This document shows positions 20,741-27,180 of a DNA stretch of 27,986 nucleotides, one piece after another (position 1 is the first letter of the stretch; the number at the start of each line of letters is the position of its first letter). The position numbers and the translations under genes are program-made. The stretch lies in IMG/VR virus record IMGVR_UViG_3300036770_001400, positions 1-27,986 of that record. One strand, given 5' to 3'. This DNA comes from a virus. A model generated the notes under the pieces. The model made no database searches, had not been told where the DNA came from, and saw only the letters and a program-made list of their open reading frames with translations.

Positions 20741-22261
20741 ATGACAGATAAAGAAAATTTAACAAATAATCACAATCCTGATTGGGCACTGTTTTTACCG
20801 GCAGTAAGTAGTTTCTTTATTACTGGATTGGGTAAACAACGTGAAGGGGATAATTATTTTGATGCCGCACGTATCCCTGCAGGCTTTAACGGCGATGTCG
20901 AATGTCTTAACTTTTTGAATAGTAAACAGGGCCTATTCAAATACAAATGGGGATTATATAGTGCTGGTCATGCCAATCTTGATACTACTATTGATGATCA
21001 CGCTGAAAGTATTATAAGAAAGCGTGAACAGGGAACGTTTATGCTAGGTGACAGCGGTGGATTTCAGATCATGAAAGGTCAATGGCCCGCAGACTGGAAA
21101 GATCCTAACTGTCCTAAAGCAATGAAACAACGTAAATTAGTTTTGAAGTGGATGGATGAGTACATGGATTATGGCATGGGCTTGGACGTTCCTTCTCAAA
21201 CAGTGCGTAATCAACATCTATATGACAAGCATGGCATTAAGACGATTGATGACGCACGTAATGCTACTCATATTAATAATGAGTATTTTATTAGAAACCG
21301 TGACGGACGCTGTAAATTCTTAAACGTATTACAGGGCTTGAATCACACTCAAAGCGACAACTGGTACGCCGAAATGAAAAAGTACTGTGATCCTAAAGTG
21401 TATCCAGACAATCATTTCAACGGTTGGGCATTTGGTGGTCAAAATAAAATTGACATTCACTTAATGCTACGCAGACTAGTTAACATCATTCATGATGGGT
21501 TGCTTGAGCCTGGCAAACATGATCTAATACATTGTCTAGGAACGTCGATTCTTGAATATGCAGTATTGTTTACTGATATTCAACGTGCAGTACGCAAGTA
21601 TCATAACCCTAACTTGCAAATTACTTTTGACTGCGCAAGCCCTTTCTTCTCTGCTGCCAAAGGTCTAGCATATTATAACACTTCAATCGAACATGATAGG
21701 AAGTGGACATATAGTATGGAAAAGACTGCTGAAAAGAAAAGTTATCATAATGACAATCGTAAGTTTAGCGACGGTTGTTTACAAGATAACATTCATGAAT
21801 TGTTCGCAGATAGTCCTATAACGGATCGTATGTTGATGCGTGACTTGTGTTATCGTGGCCCGGGATTCTTAGGTGCTCATGGTAAAGAAACTAAAACTAG
21901 TTGGGATACATTAAGTTATACATTATTACAAGCACATAATGTCTATCAACATATATGGTCAGTACAAGAGGCTAACCGTAGATATGAACAAGGTATTAAA
22001 CCTGCAATGATATTGCATAAGTTTGATGATATTAGTTTTGGTGACATTGTAGACGAGATTTTTAGTCTAAAGAATAGAGAAAAGAGTTTAAAACTTATTG
22101 ATGATTATAGTAACTTTTGGACTCAAATGAAGGCTGGACAAGGGTACAGTGGCAAAAAATCAGTTAACGCATTAACAATGTTTGATCATTTTTTTGGAGA
22201 TTCTGAAACAGAGGAAGAAGAGGAAGACCTAGATCAAGAGGTTGAAGTTAACTTAGATTAA
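20741..22261 (+). CDS. TGT/DpdA-like base-exchange enzyme (candidate DNA 7-deazaguanine transglycosylase)
   Basis: A 506-residue protein related to tRNA-guanine transglycosylases. It has DSGGFQ (104-109, general acid/base Asp104), FLNVLQGLNH (193-202), a GWAFGGQ loop (228-234, like the GxxxGG of TGT) and FDCASPFFSAAKG (296-308), with Asp297 at the place of the covalent nucleophile in the TGT motif FDCVLPTRNARNG. The TGT zinc motif CxCxxC is not seen. The C-terminus is very acidic (from about 489). TGT relatives in phages (DpdA family) insert 7-deazaguanines into DNA to evade restriction. The position next to gp43 and gp45 and the divergence from tRNA enzymes favour DNA as substrate. Superfamily call is good; substrate is inferred. 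Confidence 0.72.
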   Translation: MTDKENLTNNHNPDWALFLPAVSSFFITGLGKQREGDNYFDAARIPAGFNGDVECLNFLNSKQGLFKYKWGLYSAGHANLDTTIDDHAESIIRKREQGTFMLGDSGGFQIMKGQWPADWKDPNCPKAMKQRKLVLKWMDEYMDYGMGLDVPSQTVRNQHLYDKHGIKTIDDARNATHINNEYFIRNRDGRCKFLNVLQGLNHTQSDNWYAEMKKYCDPKVYPDNHFNGWAFGGQNKIDIHLMLRRLVNIIHDGLLEPGKHDLIHCLGTSILEYAVLFTDIQRAVRKYHNPNLQITFDCASPFFSAAKGLAYYNTSIEHDRKWTYSMEKTAEKKSYHNDNRKFSDGCLQDNIHELFADSPITDRMLMRDLCYRGPGFLGAHGKETKTSWDTLSYTLLQAHNVYQHIWSVQEANRRYEQGIKPAMILHKFDDISFGDIVDEIFSLKNREKSLKLIDDYSNFWTQMKAGQGYSGKKSVNALTMFDHFFGDSETEEEEEDLDQEVEVNLD

Positions 22262-23059
22262 TCCGGTCTTTTCATATATAGGTTGTTGAGCCTCAATATA
22301 TCTATCATAAGATTTAATTACTTCATCACTAATAGGTCTATTCATTAAGTTAGAGATAAAATCTAAAACATATTCTTTATCTGAGATGATTTTATTATAT
22401 GGCAACGCAAATATATGATTTTTATGATGTTCGGGAATTTCAAAAGGTGGAAAAGTAACTTTGTAATTTAAAGTTTCTAATTCTTTATATATGAACTTCA
22501 AACAATCTTCTTTAGATAATGAATTAGGATGAGGCATTTTGTTTTTAAATTCTGGTAAATATTCAGAGGTAAATGATTTCCAAATATTCATTGCTTGCTT
22601 TCTTGTAGTATGCGTTACAGAACTATAATCATTCAGTGTTTGATGTCCAATCATTACAGCGATAGGTTCTACGATGTTTTTAAATAGTAAATTGGCTCTT
22701 AAAGAAGGTAAATCTTCTCTAGTATATGTTACTACAATGGTTTTACCTTTTGGAAAAACTTGAATAAATTCATCATAATCAATAACCATATGGTCCATTA
22801 TAATGAAAGGTTGATCTATGTATCTTGGTCTTAATGTTTTAAATTTAGGTGCTTGTGAGAAATACTGCGCTTGGCTATATGCAATCATTGATGTGCTATC
22901 GTAATTTAATCCGCACCTTTTATCAAAATGACAACTACCATATTTACTAATAGGAATAGGATAACTATCTACAAAGCATTGCATCAATGCTCCCAAAAAG
23001 TTACCTCTACATCCACCGTGAAAAACTATATTGTAACACTCAATATCTGATGTATCCAT
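22253..23059 (-). CDS. Sulfotransferase-like protein, minus strand
   Basis: A 268-residue protein overlapping the convergent transglycosylase gene by 9 nt. The N-terminal NIVFHGGCRGNFLGALM (10-26) is a Gly-rich nucleotide-binding-type loop, and KTIVVTYTREDLPSLRANLLF (about 105-125) resembles the 3'-phosphate-binding region of sulfotransferases. The gene is very AT-rich and is one of only two on this strand. The loop is similar to that of the protein at 25164 (PPGGFGNHLRWLML), suggesting a shared family. Its promoter region includes a late-box-like element that ends close to the ATG. Substrate unknown; modification of a cell-surface or tail glycan is possible. Confidence 0.65.
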   Translation of the reverse strand: MDTSDIECYNIVFHGGCRGNFLGALMQCFVDSYPIPISKYGSCHFDKRCGLNYDSTSMIAYSQAQYFSQAPKFKTLRPRYIDQPFIIMDHMVIDYDEFIQVFPKGKTIVVTYTREDLPSLRANLLFKNIVEPIAVMIGHQTLNDYSSVTHTTRKQAMNIWKSFTSEYLPEFKNKMPHPNSLSKEDCLKFIYKELETLNYKVTFPPFEIPEHHKNHIFALPYNKIISDKEYVLDFISNLMNRPISDEVIKSYDRYIEAQQPIYEKTGLI

Positions 23060-23073
23060 AAATAATATTTATG
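23057..23073. repeat. 17-bp palindrome of two late-box-like elements
   Basis: CATAAATA-A-TATTTATG is a perfect inverted repeat, each arm one base from the T4 late element. The minus-strand copy would start transcription at about the ATG of the 23059 gene; the plus-strand copy would start near 23070 toward the 23147 gene group. Confidence 0.5.
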
Positions 23074-23085
23074 TTGCCATAATGA

Positions 23086-23114
23086 TTGAAAACATTAAAA
23101 ATCATGTGTACAAT
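23086..23114 (+). promoter_or_regulatory. Sigma-70-type promoter before the small-gene cluster
   Basis: TTGAAA (23086-23091, 5 of 6), 17-bp spacer and TACAAT (23109-23114, 5 of 6). The transcript would begin near 23121 and carry AAGGAGAG before the ATG at 23147. Strong early-type promoter by sequence. Confidence 0.7.
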
Positions 23115-23146
23115 GTGTAATACCTTAGAAGATTAAGGAGAGAAAA

Positions 23147-23347
23147 ATGTCTTATCACAATAGAATTAAAACTTTAGAAGAAGGATATCGTATACTAGAA
23201 TCTAGGATATCAGACTTTAATGGAGATAATGAAGAATTGTCTAAATTAAAGGAACAAAAATCAAAGTACTTTGATGAGTTACGCAGACTACGTAAACTTC
23301 AATGGGAAGAGGATCATGAACGAGTTAACTTTGATGATGAGCGTTAA
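23147..23347 (+). CDS. Small coiled-coil protein (66 aa)
   Basis: A fully helical, highly charged 66-residue protein (RIKTLEEGYRILESRI at 6-21, then RRLRKLQWEEDHERVNFDDE). It resembles the DUF465/YdcH type of short coiled-coil hairpin, although not closely enough to assign. I recall similar proteins in T4-like marine phages. It is first in a run of five small genes under a strong promoter, with AAGGAGAG about 5 nt before the ATG. Confidence 0.75.
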   Translation: MSYHNRIKTLEEGYRILESRISDFNGDNEELSKLKEQKSKYFDELRRLRKLQWEEDHERVNFDDER

Positions 23348-23349
23348 TA

Positions 23350-23556
23350 ATGGATGATACTTACGTTATTGCTGGTTCTGTACCCAATACTAATACAATT
23401 GTAATGAATAGCAATATGACAGAAATGTTGCGTATAGCAGAAGATGGTTTCTATATTCGCGGCGTAAAGATTGAGCAGGATGAAAAAGAAGCAGAAAAGG
23501 TATATAAAGCCTTTCATCAGTGGTTAACGTGGGCAACACTTAATAGGACATACTAA
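23350..23556 (+). CDS. Small conserved hypothetical protein (68 aa)
   Basis: A 68-residue protein starting 2 nt after the previous stop. It has a short beta region with MLRIAEDGFYIRG (25-37) and a helical C-terminus with EKEAEKVYKAFHQWL. No membrane segment or Cys. The compact form and the position in an early-type cluster suggest a host-interaction or regulatory protein, but nothing specific can be shown. Confidence 0.72.
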   Translation: MDDTYVIAGSVPNTNTIVMNSNMTEMLRIAEDGFYIRGVKIEQDEKEAEKVYKAFHQWLTWATLNRTY

Positions 23557-24008
23557 TGGAAAATAGAGAATTTGCTTTGGTTGAAAAACGTGCAAGAGTT
23601 AAGGATAAGGCAAAACGTGTTATTTGGGTTACTTTTCGTAAAGAAGGTATCCACAAATACCCGGCTGCAATAAATGATCCAAAATTAGCAAGTAACGATG
23701 AATATGATGTAAGTTTTTTGGGTTATCCCCATCGTCATATCTTTCATTTTACTGTGGCTATTGAAGTATTTCACAACGATAGGGATATTGAATTCATTCA
23801 ATTTAAACGCTGGCTAGAAAATCTTTATGCCGGCGGCACACTTGAATTGAATTTTAAGAGTTGTGAGATGATTAGCGACGACCTATATGAACAAATCGCT
23901 AGTCGTTATCCCGATCGTTACATTGAAATTACCGTTTCGGAAGACGGTGAGAACGGTGCTACGATACAATATGAACTGACTGAACCTTATCAATCACTAG
24001 CCATCTAA
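23556..24008 (+). CDS. Conserved hypothetical protein, possibly a T-fold (PTPS/QueD-like) protein
   Basis: A 150-residue protein with TAATG overlap. The segment YPHRHIFHFTVAIEVF (57-72), then DIEFIQFKRWLENL (77-90), and later SDDLYEQIASRYPDRYIEITVSED (107-130) follows the order of 6-pyruvoyl-tetrahydropterin synthase/QueD enzymes: an HxH zinc pair and beta strand, a DF..LK-type helix, a helix beginning near the PT.E motif, and a final strand with an acidic residue. The catalytic Cys and a clear third His are not evident. If correct it may relate to deazaguanine chemistry, given the TGT-like gene nearby. It may equally be an unrelated phage family. Confidence 0.68.
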   Translation: MENREFALVEKRARVKDKAKRVIWVTFRKEGIHKYPAAINDPKLASNDEYDVSFLGYPHRHIFHFTVAIEVFHNDRDIEFIQFKRWLENLYAGGTLELNFKSCEMISDDLYEQIASRYPDRYIEITVSEDGENGATIQYELTEPYQSLAI

Positions 24009-24021
24009 AGGAGAAATTAAA

Positions 24022-24231
24022 ATGGCAAAACCTGAATTCAAATCTAATCCCCGTGTCAAAAACATTTTTGAGGACTTGGAAAAGTTCTTGAATTTCTGTA
24101 AAGATTATGGGTATGTATTTGACGAAAAGGACCTGTATAGTAACAAGAGTTATACATATAGGCAGTTTAACAAATTCTTGACAGGAAAACCTGTAAAGGA
24201 TAATTGGTCAATAGATACTAAACAATCATGA
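24022..24231 (+). CDS. Small conserved hypothetical protein (69 aa)
   Basis: A basic, helical 69-residue protein (VKNIFEDLEKFLNFCKDYGY, then YSNKSYTYRQFNKFLTGK). It has a strong ribosome site AAAGGAGAA about 8 nt before the ATG and overlaps the next gene by 4 nt. No domain is recognised; size and charge would suit a protein binding nucleic acid or a host factor. Confidence 0.72.
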   Translation: MAKPEFKSNPRVKNIFEDLEKFLNFCKDYGYVFDEKDLYSNKSYTYRQFNKFLTGKPVKDNWSIDTKQS

Positions 24232-24407
24232 GTGTAAAGTGCAAGTATTGCGGAGTAGAGATGGATGATGCACTTTATCCATACTACTGTGATTATAATC
24301 AGGGAAGATGTCCTCACATTAAAAAAACTCCCCCGCCTAAGTGGTTGGTATATATATTATACGCAATACTTGCACTATTCTTCTTGTATGTTGGATTAAG
24401 GAATTAA
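24228..24407 (+). CDS. Zinc-ribbon plus membrane-anchor miniprotein (59 aa)
   Basis: A 59-residue protein with ATGA overlap at its start and TAATG overlap at its end. The N-terminal half has CKYCG (5-9), then C21 and C28-P-H30, a possible zinc knuckle with four Cys and one His. After a Lys-Thr-Pro-Pro-Pro linker, residues about 39-56 are one membrane segment (WLVYILYAILALFFLYVG). The layout is a cytoplasmic zinc finger tethered to the inner membrane. Function unknown; perfect fit between its neighbours supports that it is real. Confidence 0.68.
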   Translation: MSVKCKYCGVEMDDALYPYYCDYNQGRCPHIKKTPPPKWLVYILYAILALFFLYVGLRN

Positions 24408-25183
24408 TGGAAAAACAAATAAAGATTGTAGTATGCACCGGGGGTTTCGACCCCTTGCATAGCGGACATATAAAATATTTAAATGCAGCCAAACAATTAG
24501 GCGATAGATTAATCGTCGGTGTTAACAGCGATGAATGGCTTACCCGTAAAAAAGGTAGAGCCTTTATGCCATTTGAAGAACGAAGAATGATTGTGGGAAG
24601 TCTTAAAGATGTAGACGCTACACTATCATTCGATGATAGTGATGGCAGTGCTATTAAGTTACTAGAAGAGTTAAAGTCTAGTTATTCATATGCAGATATT
24701 ATATTTGCTAATGGTGGTGATAGAAATGTTTCTAACATTCCTGAAACAGTCGTAAAAGATGTTACATTTAAATTTGGTGTAGGTGGGGATAATAAAGCCA
24801 ATAGTTCTAGTTGGATTCTTGAAGAATGGAAGTCTCCTAAAACTATAAGAGATTGGGGATACTACAGAGTATTACATCAAGATGGTCCTGGAGTAAAATT
24901 AAAAGAACTTACAGTTGATCCAAGTAAACGTTTGAGCATGCAACGTCATACCGAACGTGCTGAGTTTTGGTTTGTTTCTTGCGGGGAAGCAACAGTATAT
25001 AGAATTAATACTGCAAAGACGGATCCAGAGTTTGTTGGTCAATATAAAAAGCACCAATATCTTCATATTCCAAATAATGAATGGCATCAATTATGCAACG
25101 AAGGTCATGAGCCATTGAAAGTAATAGAAATTCAATATGGTTCTAATTGTATAGAGGAAGATATTGTCAGACATAAAGTATAG
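24407..25183 (+). CDS. Nucleotidyltransferase-cupin fusion (sugar/lipid precursor activation)
   Basis: A 258-residue protein whose start I place at ATG 24407 (TAATG overlap); a longer frame to 24341 would run through the membrane miniprotein. Residues 6-25 (VVCTGGFDPLHSGHIKYLN) are the cytidylyltransferase-fold signature with H18-S-G-H21, as in RfaE C-terminal domain, TagD and CoaD. Residues about 165-250 are a cupin like that of mannose-6-phosphate isomerase/GDP-mannose enzymes (LSMQRHTERAEFWFV, then LHIPNNEWHQL). The fusion suggests that one protein isomerises or binds a sugar phosphate and activates it with a nucleotide. The glycosyltransferase and sulfotransferase-like genes just downstream support a glycan pathway. 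Exact substrate unknown. Confidence 0.8.
   Translation: MEKQIKIVVCTGGFDPLHSGHIKYLNAAKQLGDRLIVGVNSDEWLTRKKGRAFMPFEERRMIVGSLKDVDATLSFDDSDGSAIKLLEELKSSYSYADIIFANGGDRNVSNIPETVVKDVTFKFGVGGDNKANSSSWILEEWKSPKTIRDWGYYRVLHQDGPGVKLKELTVDPSKRLSMQRHTERAEFWFVSCGEATVYRINTAKTDPEFVGQYKKHQYLHIPNNEWHQLCNEGHEPLKVIEIQYGSNCIEEDIVRHKV
25153..25158 (+). promoter_or_regulatory. Ribosome binding site supporting a TTG start
   Basis: AGAGGA lies 5 nt before TTG at 25164, inside the end of the preceding gene. No in-frame ATG exists before the Gly-rich loop of the next protein, so this site supports the unusual TTG start. Confidence 0.6.
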
Positions 25184-25988
25184 CATTGTATCACCACCGG
25201 GGGGTTTTGGAAATCACCTGCGTTGGTTGATGCTAATGTCATCTAATTTCAACGATTTATCTAAATTAAATGCACCTTCTTTACTAAAGACGGGTGCTAT
25301 GATGCCATTAATTGGGAAACAAAAAGTTGAATTTATTAAGAAACACATTTATAATTCTAGTAGAACAGTTTTCAATTGGATAGCATTAGAATGGAAGTTT
25401 CGAACACAACTAAACAATGTCATAACGTTTGACCATAATATAAAAAATTATGATTTTTCTATAGCAAGAAAAAACAAACAACGTCATAAAATAATCATAT
25501 CTCAATGTACTCCTAACGAATCACTATATCTATTTGGAAAATTTATGCCCTTTCTTAATAATACAACTATTGACGGATTCTTAGAAATGTGCAAGAATAA
25601 TGTTGCCGCAATAGAAACTTACGTTGTTCCAGAGAAAGAAGAAATTTTTCAAATATTAAGTAAAGACCTATATACTAGAGAATTGAGTTACGATTTATAT
25701 AAAAGTTTAATTGATTTTTATGAAATTGAAAACGAATACGAATCAGCAAATGAAATACATACCGCTTGGTTTGATTTACAAGAAAAGGCAATAAATGATC
25801 TTCATGCTATTATTGACGATCTTAGCACTGATAATTTCCCGTGGTTTTTCTATGGTGATAATGATGCTAAGAGGTTGAATTCAAATATAGTGATTAAAAG
25901 TGGATTTGAACATCTGACAGCATATGATAGAAATAAAAACAGAGTGCAGTTTGCAATTGAGAATTTAAAACAAATATACAAAAGGTGA
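25164..25988 (+). CDS. Sulfotransferase-like Gly-loop protein
   Basis: A 274-residue protein, very AT-rich, rich in Asn, Lys and Ile. The start is TTG at 25164, overlapping the previous gene by 20 nt, because the next in-frame ATG would remove the conserved loop SIVSPPGGFGNHLRWLML (7-24). That loop resembles the one in the minus-strand protein at 22253-23059 (FHGGCRGNFLGALM). The C-terminal part (about 190-274) is helical with WFDLQEKAINDLHAIIDDL, also similar in style to P-loop sulfotransferase-like phage proteins. It ends 4 nt before the glycosyltransferase. Sulfotransferase activity is a guess from the loop and context. Confidence 0.65.
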   Translation: MSDIKYSIVSPPGGFGNHLRWLMLMSSNFNDLSKLNAPSLLKTGAMMPLIGKQKVEFIKKHIYNSSRTVFNWIALEWKFRTQLNNVITFDHNIKNYDFSIARKNKQRHKIIISQCTPNESLYLFGKFMPFLNNTTIDGFLEMCKNNVAAIETYVVPEKEEIFQILSKDLYTRELSYDLYKSLIDFYEIENEYESANEIHTAWFDLQEKAINDLHAIIDDLSTDNFPWFFYGDNDAKRLNSNIVIKSGFEHLTAYDRNKNRVQFAIENLKQIYKR

Positions 25989-25992
25989 TATA

Positions 25993-27177
25993 ATGAGAAA
26001 ATTATTTTATATGGGACTAGAGCCTTATAAGGCACGGTACACATTACAACTAACTGATTGGAATACTAAAGTATTCAATAGACGAGGTATTAATCATATA
26101 GTAGTACCCGGAGAAACATTGTCTAGTGATCAACAAATTGTAACTGGTCAAGTGTTGGATGCACATGGTCGCACATACTTTGGTATGAGCCAATTAATGA
26201 ATCTTGTTAAAATGATGAAAGAAGGGGAAGTAACAAATGAAGATGTTATCTACTTTGAGGACATGTTTCAGCCCGGTATCGAGAGCCTACCTTATATTCT
26301 TGATCAAGTCGATGATGCTCACCGGCCTCGCATTTTTGTCCGTTGTCTTGCTCAATCCATTGATCCAGATGATTTCGTACATGTATGGGGTATGTCGAAA
26401 TGGATGCAGAAATATGAAAAGATGGTTAACGAATTTGTAGATGGTGTATTAGCCAGCAATGAAGAAATGGTAATGCATATGAAGGTTGCTGGATGGACTG
26501 CACCTATCTACAATATCAGTGGTCTTGCATTTGGTAAAGAAGAAGTAAGACGCAGAGTCCTTGATGCAGGTCAAGACTTGAAGCCTTTTGAAGAACGTCA
26601 TATGCGTGTAGGATTTGCCGCACGTTGGGATCAAGAAAAGCAGCCTGATTTCTATTTGGATCTTATTGATGAATGGCATAAGCGTTATGGTGATAACGTA
26701 GAGTTTGCTGTGTTCAGCGGCAGTAAATTGCGTAGTAACAATAGCAGTTACATGCAACGCACTGAAAAGATGCGAGAAGAAGGTAAACTAAAAGTATATG
26801 AAGATTTAGATAAAACTATCTATTATCTATTGTTAAATGATACACGTGTATTGTTTAATTGTGCATTACAAGATTGGGTAAGCAATACTGTTAGTGAAGC
26901 GGATGCACTAGGATGTAACGTGTTATATCCTGCATATCGTAGTTTCCCTGAAACATTTGCTAATGACCATACACGTTTGTATGTACCATGGTCTATGGAT
27001 GATGCGTTAGAAAAGTTACACAAACTATTAACTATGCCTCATCCTAATGTAGGTAAGATCAGCGATTGGACTGATGGTACTATTGATAGAATCTGCGATA
27101 TCTTACAAGGTCGTGGTCAGCAGTGGTTGCGCATGAGCAAAGATTATCGCAAGTATACAAAGGAAAGCAAGTTTTAA
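25993..27177 (+). CDS. GT-B-type glycosyltransferase
   Basis: A 394-residue protein with a two-domain GT-B layout. The N-terminal domain (about 1-190) ends near YNISGLAFGKEEV. The C-terminal domain (about 205-394) has RVGFAARWDQEKQPDFYLDLI, the start strand and helix of GT4-like nucleotide-sugar domains, and later LFNCALQDWVSNTVSEADALGCNVLYPAYRSFPE (about 292-325), corresponding to the acidic sugar-nucleotide site E-x7-E region. It could glycosylate phage DNA bases, as T4 glucosyltransferases do, or a surface glycan; the company of the nucleotidyltransferase-cupin gene leaves both open. It precedes guaC by 3 nt. Confidence 0.78.
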   Translation: MRKLFYMGLEPYKARYTLQLTDWNTKVFNRRGINHIVVPGETLSSDQQIVTGQVLDAHGRTYFGMSQLMNLVKMMKEGEVTNEDVIYFEDMFQPGIESLPYILDQVDDAHRPRIFVRCLAQSIDPDDFVHVWGMSKWMQKYEKMVNEFVDGVLASNEEMVMHMKVAGWTAPIYNISGLAFGKEEVRRRVLDAGQDLKPFEERHMRVGFAARWDQEKQPDFYLDLIDEWHKRYGDNVEFAVFSGSKLRSNNSSYMQRTEKMREEGKLKVYEDLDKTIYYLLLNDTRVLFNCALQDWVSNTVSEADALGCNVLYPAYRSFPETFANDHTRLYVPWSMDDALEKLHKLLTMPHPNVGKISDWTDGTIDRICDILQGRGQQWLRMSKDYRKYTKESKF

Positions 27178-27180
27178 AAT

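Noticed and set aside
24341-24406. Longer start of the nucleotidyltransferase gene at 24341
   Set aside because: The extra 22 residues are the shifted frame of the membrane miniprotein; ATG 24407 gives the normal N-terminus just before the CTGGFDPLHSGH motif.
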